A stretch of DNA of 42,076 bases from Halanaerobiales bacterium. Lineage in GTDB: Bacteria; Bacillota_F; Halanaerobiia; Halanaerobiales; DTU029. Position numbers and translations under genes: made by a program. The stretch covers positions 1 to 42,076 of the forward strand of contig JADQBV010000146.1 in NCBI GenBank assembly GCA_016278415.1, given 5' to 3'. How positions within the stretch are numbered: the first letter of the stretch is position 1; each line of letters begins with the position of its first letter. Shown piece after piece: positions 7,376-14,858 of the stretch. The notes under the pieces were generated by a model. That model did not search any database and had not been told where the DNA came from. It saw only the letters and a program-made list of their open reading frames with translations.

Positions 7376-7444
7376 GTATTACTATTTAGAAAACGATAAG
7401 TTTAACTAGTAAAAATAAAATTGGATTTTTCAAATTCTGCTTAT

Positions 7445-7473
7445 ATTATAATATATTTGTTAAGTTTTAGCAA
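7445..7473 (-). promoter_or_regulatory. Promoter of the rep gene, with a ~300-nt leader
   Basis: On the minus strand TTGCTA (7473-7468) and TATAAT (7450-7445) are exactly 17 bp apart. The transcript would begin near 7438 and carry a leader of about 300 nt before the rep start at 7131. In that leader CCCAAAGAGA (7326-7317) can pair with TCTCTTTGGG (7183-7174), about 45 nt before the start codon, giving two alternative folds. A small hairpin, AATTCA/TGAATT, follows just before the ribosome site. Confidence 0.5.
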
Positions 7474-7527
7474 ATAATTATTAATTTATTTTGCAATCAA
7501 CAGAACAAATGTTCGAGAAACGTATAG

Positions 7528-7600
7528 AAAAAAGGTTAGTTTTAGATTAGTATATTTTTAGGGAAACTTAAAAAATATACTAATTAAACTAACCTTTTTT
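7528..7600 (-). terminator. Terminator of the Xre-type regulator gene
   Basis: A long, slightly imperfect stem pairs GGTTAGTTT..ATTAGTATATTTTT (7534-7559) with AAAAATATACTAATTAAACTAACC (7571-7594 in two parts). It is flanked by AAAAAA on one side and TTTTTTTT on the other, so it can work in both directions. It overlaps the stop codon of the regulator gene. Confidence 0.75.
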
Positions 7601-8014
7601 TTCTTTATTGTACAACCGCACAATTGATAAGGCATGTTTAATTGCAGATATTATTTTATCTTTATCTTCTTCAGAAACTTCGAAGTCATCAAATCGAAAT
7701 TCAGGATAATCATTAAGAAGATCAAAAATATTATTAGAGATAGGTTTATATTCATCAGGATAACTAATTCTGTTTAATAAATAGTCATAAGAACAATTGA
7801 AGTAATTAGCAATACTGATTAGCAAATTTAAAGAAGGTGTTGCATTACCAGCTTCTAAATTACTAAGATGGGTTCTACTAATATCAAGATTAAAGGCTAA
7901 TTCTTCTTGTGACAAATTTTTTAATTTTCTTAGCTTCTTTAGTCTTTTAGGAAAAGTAGTCTTAAATTCATTTGGAAGTGAATTATCGATATTCTTATTA
8001 GAGTCCTTTTTCAA
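7589..8014 (-). CDS. Xre-family (HTH_3) transcription regulator
   Basis: 141 residues from TTG 8014, eight bases behind GGAGG; a longer frame to 8101 has no ribosome site and would add an implausible hydrophobic N-terminus. Residues about 25-75 are a clear HTH_3 domain (FPKRLKKLRKLKNLSQEELA, then LDISRTHLSNLEAG and PSLNLLISIANYF), as in phage and plasmid repressors. The acidic C-terminal half probably mediates dimerisation or signal sensing. The gene is divergent from the small DNA-binding genes starting at 8204 and probably represses their promoter and its own. It could also influence rep transcription, which starts about 150 bp beyond its terminator. Confidence 0.85.
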   Translation of the reverse strand: MKKDSNKNIDNSLPNEFKTTFPKRLKKLRKLKNLSQEELAFNLDISRTHLSNLEAGNATPSLNLLISIANYFNCSYDYLLNRISYPDEYKPISNNIFDLLNDYPEFRFDDFEVSEEDKDKIISAIKHALSIVRLYNKEKKG

Positions 8015-8116
8015 TTTAAATACCTCCAAAGAAAAAAATGTAAACATATATAAACATATTAACAATAATTTTAAAATACGAGAACAAACCACTATAAACA
8101 TAATTTGAAATAATGG

Positions 8117-8145
8117 TTGAAAAGATTACCATATAATCATATAAT
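8117..8145 (+). promoter_or_regulatory. Promoter of the 8204-10792 gene group
   Basis: TTGAAA (8117-8122) and TATAAT (8140-8145) are exactly 17 bp apart, 59 bp before the first start codon. It lies in the divergent region shared with the Xre regulator gene, a natural operator position. Confidence 0.7.
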
Positions 8146-8203
8146 AAGCATAAGACATAATTTGCCAAAAAAATATAAATTTAGATATTAAGGAGGTGTA
8201 GAA

Positions 8204-8521
8204 TTGACTGAAGATATGCTTAATAAATTTATTAATGATGGAGGCATTAGCAGAATTGGACAAACTCCCTTTGCTCTGTTAGCATTCATCGTTACAAAAG
8301 CGAAGGAACAAAGTTATCCAGAGAAAGTAATGATTGATGTAAGAGAATCAATGTACAAGGCCCGTATTAACTCTCATCAGCATCTAGCACATATAAGAAA
8401 AAAATTACTGGAAAACAACTGTATAAAAGATTATAGACCAGGACGAGATGAAGGGTGCAATCAAGATGTAGGTTTTTATTTTTTGAACTATGACTCAAAA
8501 AAAGGCAAAAATACCGCATAA
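8204..8521 (+). CDS. Small winged-helix DNA-binding protein
   Basis: 105 residues from TTG 8204 behind AAGGAGGTG. The middle part has a helix-turn-helix and wing layout (residues 45-80, KARINSHQHLAHIRKKLLENNCIKDYRPG), where helices are followed by a basic hairpin. There is no membrane segment or catalytic motif. It is the first gene after a strong promoter, under likely control of the divergent Xre regulator. It could be an accessory replication protein or a transcription factor. I do not recognise the family. Confidence 0.55.
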   Translation: MTEDMLNKFINDGGISRIGQTPFALLAFIVTKAKEQSYPEKVMIDVRESMYKARINSHQHLAHIRKKLLENNCIKDYRPGRDEGCNQDVGFYFLNYDSKKGKNTA

Positions 8522-8566
8522 AACATACAATCATAATTCTTTCATATTTTAAAAGGGGGGAGAGGT

Positions 8567-9148
8567 TTGCCAGCAGAAAAATTGGATTCATGGCTAGATA
8601 TAAAGACAAGCTGTAAGAAAAGTAGGAAGAAGCTGACAGAAAGCATTAATAAAATTAATAAAAAAAATGATAAGACAATTCAAGATGTAGTAGATCTATC
8701 TATTGAAAGATCCATGAGAAGGGATGTCAATGATTCAGTAAAAAAACTGGAACGAATAGTTTTACTAGAGCTAAACACCTTAAACGAAGATGATATTAAA
8801 AATACTGGCCTTACAGAAAGGCAGCTGGAAATAGCAATTCTAAGGCAAAAGATGTCGGTACATAAAGTAGCAGAAGAATTAAATTGTAGTATTAGCACAG
8901 TATTTGAAATATATAAATCAGCATTAGTAAAAATTGAAAACTATAAAAGATTAAGTGATAAAGAAAAAGTATTAAACACTTTAAGTCCTCAACAAAAAGA
9001 AGTATATAAGCTTTCACAAGAAAATAAAAGCAATGCTGAAATTGCTAATAAAATTAATACTTCAATAGATAATGTTAAGAAGCAAAAGAGAAAAATTAAA
9101 CAAAAGTTATGTCTAAAAAGGGGGGGACTAAAATACCCGAAAAAATGA
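8567..9148 (+). CDS. Regulator with two LuxR/sigma-region-4-like helix-turn-helix domains
   Basis: 193 residues from TTG 8567 behind GGGGGGAGAGG. After a basic N-terminal part (residues 1-60) two similar DNA-binding modules follow. The first, about residues 85-130, reads LTERQLEIAILRQ..SVHKVAEELNCSISTVFEIYK. The second, about 142-188, reads LSPQQKEVYKLSQENKSNAEIANKINTSIDNVKKQ. Both have the layout of sigma-70 region 4 and LuxR/GerE effector domains. No receiver or ligand domain is present. A tandem pair may bind two adjacent half-sites. It may control the transfer or replication genes; there is no direct evidence for the target. Confidence 0.7.
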   Translation: MPAEKLDSWLDIKTSCKKSRKKLTESINKINKKNDKTIQDVVDLSIERSMRRDVNDSVKKLERIVLLELNTLNEDDIKNTGLTERQLEIAILRQKMSVHKVAEELNCSISTVFEIYKSALVKIENYKRLSDKEKVLNTLSPQQKEVYKLSQENKSNAEIANKINTSIDNVKKQKRKIKQKLCLKRGGLKYPKK

Positions 9149-9200
9149 CTACGGGTGAAGTGCGTCCAAAAACAAAATTAATTTAAGGAGTGGTAAATAT

Positions 9201-9296
9201 ATGCCATTAATTATGCTGCTAATTATAATATGTTTAGTAGTCTTTTTTTATTTGGAGGAAGAAAAGGACATAAGAGCAGATAACGAACTAAAATAA
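9201..9296 (+). CDS. 31-residue single-pass membrane peptide
   Basis: ATG 9201 follows AAGGAGTGG at good distance. The product has one hydrophobic segment (residues 2-17, rich in Leu, Ile, Val) and a short charged tail. It sits between two DNA-binding genes of the same transcript. Small single-span proteins like this are common in such plasmid regions, with functions ranging from toxin to modulator. No antitoxin-like partner is evident. Confidence 0.5.
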   Translation: MPLIMLLIIICLVVFFYLEEEKDIRADNELK

Positions 9297-9338
9297 GCTG
9301 CCTGATAGACTTCAGAAAGGAGGAATTAAGAAAATGAA

Positions 9339-9890
9339 ATGAAACAAGATATTAAACAATTAATAGAAATGATGGACCTTCAGGAGCAATTAATAATATT
9401 GTTAGACAGTTTTATAGAAGGATCTTTATTGCATTTTCTTATATTTCTCTATATTAACAGTAGTCCTAGTGAAAGTGATGAATGGTTCATTAATGAGAGA
9501 AATTATTTTATTGAGACATATGGCATTTCTGGAAGACACTTTGATAAAGGTCTTAAAAGTCTTGAAAAAAAGGAATATATATTTAAAAAAATTGCCAAGG
9601 TTGAAGATAAGCCAACGATGCATATTAAGATAAATACTGCGAAGCTCTTAGAAATGCTGGTTTTTAACAATATGCAAAAAATGGATAGAAAAAGTGTTAA
9701 AAACCATGAAAATACTGGTGTTGAGCATGGCACAACAATTTCCGCTAACAGAAGCAAGGGTGATAATGAAACGAATTATGTTAAAAACCATGAAAATACA
9801 GAGCTTGAAACAGTTGTTGATAATTATGATGCTCAAATTAGAAAGCAAAAAAGTTTAAACTATGAAAAGCTATTTAATCCGAACCTATAG
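9339..9890 (+). CDS. Winged-helix protein with a repeat-bearing C-terminal tail
   Basis: 183 residues. Residues 25-100 look like a winged helix (a first helix ending at SPSESDEWF, then YGISGRHFDKGLKSLEKKEYIFKKI). The C-terminal third is hydrophilic and contains VKNHENT twice, encoded by a DNA direct repeat that occurs a third time after the stop codon. The ribosome site GGAGG lies 14 bases before ATG 9339; a closer ATG at 9334 is followed at once by TGA, giving a two-codon ORF overlapping the real start. This may tune translation. No family is recognised. Confidence 0.55.
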   Translation: MKQDIKQLIEMMDLQEQLIILLDSFIEGSLLHFLIFLYINSSPSESDEWFINERNYFIETYGISGRHFDKGLKSLEKKEYIFKKIAKVEDKPTMHIKINTAKLLEMLVFNNMQKMDRKSVKNHENTGVEHGTTISANRSKGDNETNYVKNHENTELETVVDNYDAQIRKQKSLNYEKLFNPNL

Positions 9891-9911
9891 AAGGTGTTAA
9901 AAACCATGAAA
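9696..9911 (+). repeat. Direct repeats of GTTAAAAACCATGAAAATAC
   Basis: Copies at 9696-9715, 9780-9799 and 9896-9911 (the third matches over 16 bases), 84 and 116 bp apart. Two encode VKNHENT in the preceding protein; the third is non-coding, just after its stop codon and before the next ribosome site. Conservation across a coding/non-coding border suggests the DNA or RNA is the functional unit, for example a protein-binding site. Confidence 0.6.
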
Positions 9912-9937
9912 TTACTATAAAGGAAGGAGGTAATAAA

Positions 9938-10792
9938 GTGGAGGATGAGAAAAAATACAAAAATGGAACTAGAAGAAGAAAAAGAGTTGAAATAAAAGGA
10001 AATCCATATAATCACTTAATGAATTACCCAATGAATGAAATAAAAGAACGAATAGTATACTTTCTATATGATATGAGAGTTGCAAAGACTAGCCAAATAG
10101 AAAGATATACAGGATATTCATTAGATTATACAAGAAAGACGTTATTAGATTTGTTTGAAAATAGATTAGTGTATAGAGATTTTCCTAAAATATCAGGAAA
10201 AAAATATGGCAGCAGTGAAGGGATATACTTCTTGGATAACCAGGGAGCTTTTTTTATTGCTGCTAATAATGGCTTGGAGAAAAAAGATATTAGCTGGGAT
10301 CCTAGAGATAACGTGGTATCTCTTGGAGCAGTTAAACACTCTCTCGATATTACAGAAATAAGAGTATGCATGGAACAATGTGAAAACTTAACTGTTGATG
10401 AGTTTATAGGAGAAAGAAGACTTGGAAGAATATCTTTTGAAAGTGATGGTGAGGAAATAGTTTTCAACCCTGATTCTAAAATCACTTTATCAAAGAAGCT
10501 ACCTGATGGAAAAATTGCCAAGATATCTTTTTTCTTGGAGTATGATAGGAGCACGGAATCCTTAAATAGCTTTTTAGATAAAATAAGAGTTTATGAAGCT
10601 TTTTATAGATCAAATAAAATAACAGAGCTCTATGGTAAAATTCATCCAGCAATATTAATAGTAACAAATCATCCCAATAGGACTACTAAATTAAGAGAAC
10701 TAATTGAGGCTAATAAAATAGAAAATATTAAGTATTATTATTCCACTTTGGATGAAAATTTTAAAGAAAAACCATTTAGCTTTCTAGAATAG
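9938..10792 (+). CDS. Replic_Relax-family protein, probable DNA-processing partner for transfer or replication
   Basis: 284 residues from GTG 9938 behind AAGGAGG. The N-terminal third is a winged helix (VAKTSQIERYTGYSLDYTRKTLLDL, then a wing near KKYGSSEGIYFL). The remainder is an alpha/beta domain with conserved-looking GAVKHSLDITEIRV, an acidic FNPDSKI segment and FFLEYDRSTESLNSF. This is the layout of the replication-relaxation family, found on many Firmicute plasmids and integrative elements, usually next to an FtsK/TcpA-like gene as here. The alpha/beta part resembles PD-(D/E)XK-type folds (FNPDSKI with LEYDRST), so it may nick or bind DNA at oriT or the origin. No classical relaxase is visible in the window, which makes this the best candidate for that job. 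Confidence 0.65.
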   Translation: MEDEKKYKNGTRRRKRVEIKGNPYNHLMNYPMNEIKERIVYFLYDMRVAKTSQIERYTGYSLDYTRKTLLDLFENRLVYRDFPKISGKKYGSSEGIYFLDNQGAFFIAANNGLEKKDISWDPRDNVVSLGAVKHSLDITEIRVCMEQCENLTVDEFIGERRLGRISFESDGEEIVFNPDSKITLSKKLPDGKIAKISFFLEYDRSTESLNSFLDKIRVYEAFYRSNKITELYGKIHPAILIVTNHPNRTTKLRELIEANKIENIKYYYSTLDENFKEKPFSFLE

Positions 10793-11185
10793 CGTATCCA
10801 ATTCAATGAATATTGACATAATAATTGATATTAGAATTGATATGCAATTTGATGTACAAAATGAATAACGAAAGGATAATCAATTTCGCATATAAGATGG
10901 CATGCAACTTCGATACATATTTGATGTCCTTTTCTTTGAACTGGATATGAATATGACATCAAACAGACACGAACTAGTTATATCTAGCCAGCTGTAAGTA
11001 TTGATATTGCAAGGATGTGGAAATTATACTTAAAACGGTCATATTGGACTGAATAGAGAGGAGTTTATTTAATTTTTATCGGTTTTTTATTTTAGTGTTT
11101 TGGAAGGGGTTGTTGATTTTATATTTGTTAAGTATTAATTAGTTGATGGTTATTATTCTTATTCGTCGTCGAGAGGAGGGATAGG
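10793..11185. other. 393-bp non-coding region, candidate oriT
   Basis: No ORF with a ribosome site is present. Three near repeats of AATTGATAT occur 11-12 bp apart (10823-10831, 10835-10843, 10846-10854). TTTGATGTC (10920-10928) and GACATCAAA (10955-10963) form an inverted repeat with a 26-bp gap, and TTTGATGTA at 10848 is a further partial copy of the same motif. The region lies between the Replic_Relax gene and the coupling-protein gene, where related elements often have oriT. Its right end carries the likely operon promoter and the ribosome site of tcpA. Confidence 0.4.
11110..11138 (+). promoter_or_regulatory. Candidate promoter of the conjugation/pilus operon
   Basis: TTGTTG (11110-11115) and TATTAA (11133-11138) are 17 bp apart, about 45 bp before the start of the coupling-protein gene. 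The -10 is a weak match, which would suit an operon that needs activation. Confidence 0.35.
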
Positions 11186-13099
11186 TTGGCTAAGGAATTA
11201 GATGAGCAAATAGGAGTCGTTGTTGTTAGATCTGCTAGAGAAGTATTGGACTTCGTCAAGGCTTTTGGTTATGGAGCTATGGAAATATTATCTTTAAAAA
11301 ATAAAAAGGGTGAAAAAAGTTATGGGAGCCTGATAGGCTTTTTTATTATGCTAATAATTTCAGCTGCTATTTTTGTGTTTGCTGATAAGCTTATTTCTTA
11401 TTTACCTGAGGCAAGCTCCAGGATAGGTATGTTTTTAAGAAAGCCTATAATTTTTAAAATTCTTTCACCAGTTATTTTGGTTTTGTATATTAAGCTAAAG
11501 GGTGATGAAAGACTTCAGTTTTTAAATTCCTTTGATGAAAAATTTGAAGCTGTAGGACTTCACTCGAAGCTGGTTAAGGAAAAGATAGATGTAAATGGTA
11601 ACAAGATTAGGGTTAAGGATTATCCAAAGCTGATAAAGGAGATAAAAAGAAATGATACTAGAATATTTCTATTTACCAGCAGGGGCATACCTGTTGCAGA
11701 ATGGAGAAAAAAGATTCCAGAGCTGGAAAGTACAATGGATTTAGGGATACTGAGTATTGATTATAAAAAGGATTCCAGAAAAGTTGTAAGGATGGTTACA
11801 GTGCCCTATGAGAAAAAGGCCGAAAGAAGAAAGTACGATGATGCCTTTGAAAAGCTTGGCATATATACAAGGCTTGATGGGGTTAAGTATTTTCCAGAGC
11901 TGATTGAAACAACTGAAGATGGGAAAAAGGTTATTTATAAATTCAATAGTGAAGGACTACCCCTTACCCTTTGGAAGGATAAAAGGGAAAGTATAGAGTC
12001 AACCCTAAATACTAATGTTGTTCAGATAAAAAATGAAAAGGACAGCAAGAAGATCATTGAGCTTGTAACTGTACCCCTTAAGCATAACATCCAGGAGAGC
12101 TATCCCTGGAGTGATGATTATATTTCAGATAAGGACTTCGAAATTATACTAGGGGAAGGTCTGTTAGAAAGACAGGTTCTTAATTTTAACACTACACCCC
12201 ACGTGTTAATTGGCGGTCTTACTGGTGCAGGAAAGTCCGTTCTAGAAAGGGCCATAACCTGGCAGGTAATAAAAAAGGGAGCCAAGGCATTCTTTGTTGA
12301 CTTTAAGGGTGGCATAGAGCTTGATAGCTTTAAGGATTTTGGTGAAGTTGTATCAGATAGAAAGAGATTCCTTGTTATACTTCTTAAACTGGTCAAGGAG
12401 CACCATGAAAGGATTAAGGAGTTTAAGACCCTGGATGTTAAAAATATAGTTGAATACAATAAAAAGTCAAAAACCCCACTGGCAAGGGTTTTTGTTATTG
12501 TGGATGAAGTTGCAGAGCTATTTGATACTAGTGGAATAAGTGATAAAAACGAACTTGAAATTTATAAGGCTATAGAAGGGAAAATGAGCACTCTTGCAAG
12601 ACTATCCAGGGCTACTGGAATAAATATGATACTGGCTACCCAAAGACCCGATGCGACAGTAATCAAAGGGCAGATAAAGAATAATCTTGGAGCTAGAATA
12701 TCAGGAAGAATGACAGATAAGGAGCCTTCAATAATGATCCTTGGAAGTCCAGAAGCAACAAAGCTTCCGGAAGACATTAAGGGAAGATTCCTATACTCCC
12801 TGGGAGCTGAGCCAATAGAGTTTCAGGGATATTATTTCAAGGATACAGATATTAAGCCAGGCAGCTACCAAAAGGGAATTATGCTAACTGGCAGCGACAG
12901 GCTTGAGATTAAAAGTAATGTCGAGGTAGTTGATGACTTTGAAGAGTATAAAGATGATGAGCCATATGAAGAACCCGATGAAGAAATAGATGATCTGGAG
13001 GATGAAAATGACGATATAGAAGAATCAAGTGGAGTAGAAGAATTAACAGGCTATGAGGATGATGGGTATTGGACCGTTGAGGAAGATGAATTAGTCTAG
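11186..13099 (+). CDS. tcpA: FtsK/TcpA-like coupling ATPase of the conjugation machine
   Basis: 637 residues from TTG 11186 behind GAGAGGAGGG. Two membrane spans (about residues 48-68 and 86-104) precede two similar alpha/beta repeats (about 116-209 and 218-300). A C-terminal FtsK/SpoIIIE-type motor follows: Walker A GGLTGAGKS near 342, Walker B VFVIVDE near 435 and the ILATQRPDA motif near 482. The last 50 residues are very acidic. In Tcp plasmids and Tn916 this protein is the coupling protein that brings and pumps the DNA through the transfer channel. Being first in the operon and next to the candidate oriT fits. It lacks the gamma domain of chromosomal FtsK, which argues against a cell-division role. 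Confidence 0.9.
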   Translation: MAKELDEQIGVVVVRSAREVLDFVKAFGYGAMEILSLKNKKGEKSYGSLIGFFIMLIISAAIFVFADKLISYLPEASSRIGMFLRKPIIFKILSPVILVLYIKLKGDERLQFLNSFDEKFEAVGLHSKLVKEKIDVNGNKIRVKDYPKLIKEIKRNDTRIFLFTSRGIPVAEWRKKIPELESTMDLGILSIDYKKDSRKVVRMVTVPYEKKAERRKYDDAFEKLGIYTRLDGVKYFPELIETTEDGKKVIYKFNSEGLPLTLWKDKRESIESTLNTNVVQIKNEKDSKKIIELVTVPLKHNIQESYPWSDDYISDKDFEIILGEGLLERQVLNFNTTPHVLIGGLTGAGKSVLERAITWQVIKKGAKAFFVDFKGGIELDSFKDFGEVVSDRKRFLVILLKLVKEHHERIKEFKTLDVKNIVEYNKKSKTPLARVFVIVDEVAELFDTSGISDKNELEIYKAIEGKMSTLARLSRATGINMILATQRPDATVIKGQIKNNLGARISGRMTDKEPSIMILGSPEATKLPEDIKGRFLYSLGAEPIEFQGYYFKDTDIKPGSYQKGIMLTGSDRLEIKSNVEVVDDFEEYKDDEPYEEPDEEIDDLEDENDDIEESSGVEELTGYEDDGYWTVEEDELV

Positions 13100-13114
13100 C
13101 AGGAGGTGATTAAC

Positions 13115-14071
13115 ATATTAAACTTTAAGAAAAATCCATTTAAAATAAAAACCCTATGGTTTCAAAGGTTAGGAAAGGGACTGCTTTGGTTATTGGTAGT
13201 CTTTTTAATTTTGCGTGGAGTTGGGACTTTATTTAATAAAGACAGTGCTGCATCGGCCCAGGTAGTTGTTAGTGATTATGTAGCTAAAAGCAGCTATGAG
13301 GATAGAGTTAAGTTTGAAGCCTCCTCCTTTGCCGAGGGCTTTGGCTTTGAATATATGACTACAGGTGAAAGTGAGGATTACTTAAACAGATTAAAAGCAT
13401 ATATTCCAGCATATCTTTATGAAATGGCAAAATCAAATGGCGGTGTAAAAACTGAAGCTCTAGCTTCAAAGGCTTATAAAACTGAGTGGATATCAGATAG
13501 TCAGCTTAATGTTTATGTAAGGGTTAAGGTAAAGTATTCCTGGTCAGAAAAAATAGAAGATCAGGAGCTCATAAGGACAGACATTGATGATGTATATATA
13601 AAGGTTCCAGTAGCTGAGGTTGATGGAAGCTACATAGTGGAGGATTATCCAGCCTTTATACCAGGACCTAATAAGGCAGAAATAAAGTTTAACTTTTATT
13701 CAGGAACCCCTGTATCAAGTGAAGGCTCAAGGGAAATTAAGGGAGTGCTTGAAAACTTCTTTAAGACCTATTATAGTGGGAATTCCGGTGAGATAAGCTA
13801 CTACATGGCCGAGGGAAAGAAAATCGGAGGAATTGAAGGCAGGTTCAAGCTTCAAAGGATAGATGAAGTGAGTTCTTATTTACTTGATGAAAAGGGAAAT
13901 GAAATACTATCCCTTGTAACCCTTAAGGTAATTGATACTAAATCAAATATGGAATTTGAACAAAGGTTTAATGTTGCCCTTACCAATAGTGAGAACAGAC
14001 TTTATATTAAGGACTTTGATGTTAGGATAGGAAATTTAAATATTGGAAATGGAGGTAATGAAAATGAATAA
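13115..14071 (+). CDS. tcpC: TcpC/VirB8-like conjugation channel subunit
   Basis: About 318 residues. There is a single membrane span near the N-terminus (WLLVVFLILRG), then two extracytoplasmic alpha/beta domains of the NTF2-like kind seen in VirB8 and TcpC (around residues 65-185 and 200-315). These proteins form the structural platform of the transfer channel. The start is unusual: AGGAGG at 13101-13106 is followed by no ATG, GTG or TTG at a usable distance. GTG 13106 overlaps the ribosome site itself, while ATA 13115 lies eight bases after it and ATT 13109 two bases after it. I place the start at ATA 13115 as the best-spaced choice. The stop overlaps the next start (ATGAATAA). Confidence 0.75.
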   Translation: MLNFKKNPFKIKTLWFQRLGKGLLWLLVVFLILRGVGTLFNKDSAASAQVVVSDYVAKSSYEDRVKFEASSFAEGFGFEYMTTGESEDYLNRLKAYIPAYLYEMAKSNGGVKTEALASKAYKTEWISDSQLNVYVRVKVKYSWSEKIEDQELIRTDIDDVYIKVPVAEVDGSYIVEDYPAFIPGPNKAEIKFNFYSGTPVSSEGSREIKGVLENFFKTYYSGNSGEISYYMAEGKKIGGIEGRFKLQRIDEVSSYLLDEKGNEILSLVTLKVIDTKSNMEFEQRFNVALTNSENRLYIKDFDVRIGNLNIGNGGNENE

Positions 14072-14360
14072 AAAACTTAAAGTAATACTGACAACAGCTT
14101 TAATTTTGGTAATGTTAACTGTGCCTGTATTTGCTGAGAATGTATGGGCAAAGAATGGATATGACTGGATCAAGGATGGAGTTTGGTGGATATCATTAAT
14201 TGTAGTAATAGTAGTGGCTGCAAAGCTCCTGCTAAAGAAGATGTTTACCCAGTTCATTGGTTTTGCAGTACTGGCATCTATAGTACTAGTAATTATTGAT
14301 GCTCCTGAGAGACTAAAATCAATTGGGACAACCATATGGAGTATTATATTCGGCGGTTAA
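14064..14360 (+). CDS. Small signal-peptide membrane protein, VirB2-like layout
   Basis: 98 residues from ATG 14064, which overlaps the previous stop codon and follows a GGAGG. A typical signal peptide ends near AFA-E (residues 1-25), followed by a short loop and two hydrophobic spans (SLIVVIVVAAKLLL and FAVLASIVLVII). This layout and position match the small membrane proteins of Gram-positive T4SS operons, some of which are related to the pilin VirB2. Whether it forms a filament or only a channel part cannot be told. Confidence 0.6.
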   Translation: MNKKLKVILTTALILVMLTVPVFAENVWAKNGYDWIKDGVWWISLIVVIVVAAKLLLKKMFTQFIGFAVLASIVLVIIDAPERLKSIGTTIWSIIFGG

Positions 14361-14380
14361 TACGGGAGTAAGGAGGATTT

Positions 14381-14857
14381 ATGGAAGAAAAAGATTATGT
14401 GATACTAAGATCCTATAGATCTGTTTGGAAGCATGAAAGAAAAATTCATTCTATAGAAGGTATAAAGCTTTTATTCCCTGTATCACCTAACGAGGTGATT
14501 TACTTTGGGGTAAGCCTATTAATAGCAGTAGGATTAACCAAAGTAGTACCCTTTTTAGACAGGGTGCATTTTATAGTAAAATACGCTGCACTGCCCTTTG
14601 CTCTTATGAAATTTCTTACAAAGCAAACCCTTGATGGGAAAATGCCCCATAAGTTTTTCTTTGAATGGGCAGTTTTTTTATTGTCTCCTAAGAAGCTGGC
14701 AAGATTTAAGCCCATACAAGAAGGAAATAAAGTAAGATTTATAACTCCTGTAATCATGAGGGATATGGAAATAAAGAATAAAACCAATGAAGCTCTAAGG
14801 AGCAGTTTTAAGAGTAGTAAATCAAGATATAAATTAACGTTAAGAAAGGAGGGTTAA
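14381..14857 (+). CDS. tcpE: TcpE-family conjugation protein
   Basis: 158 residues behind TAAGGAGGA. The N-terminal part (RSYRSVWKHERKIHSIEG) is followed by two close membrane spans (about residues 38-75) and then LDGKMPHKFFFEW, the region conserved in the TcpE family, before a basic cytoplasmic tail. TcpE is a small inner-membrane subunit of the pCW3 and Tn916 type transfer systems and typically precedes the VirB4-like gene, as here (1 bp gap). Confidence 0.75.
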   Translation: MEEKDYVILRSYRSVWKHERKIHSIEGIKLLFPVSPNEVIYFGVSLLIAVGLTKVVPFLDRVHFIVKYAALPFALMKFLTKQTLDGKMPHKFFFEWAVFLLSPKKLARFKPIQEGNKVRFITPVIMRDMEIKNKTNEALRSSFKSSKSRYKLTLRKEG

Positions 14858-14858
14858 T

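Noticed and set aside
10126..10554. 142-residue minus-strand ORF opposite the Replic_Relax gene
   Set aside because: The plus-strand frame has family motifs and a good ribosome site; the minus frame has neither.
11159..11175. TCGTCGTCGAG near the tcpA ribosome site as a Spo0A-box
   Set aside because: It only partly fits TGNCGAA and overlaps the position where ribosomes, not regulators, would bind; no tandem partner at 10 bp.
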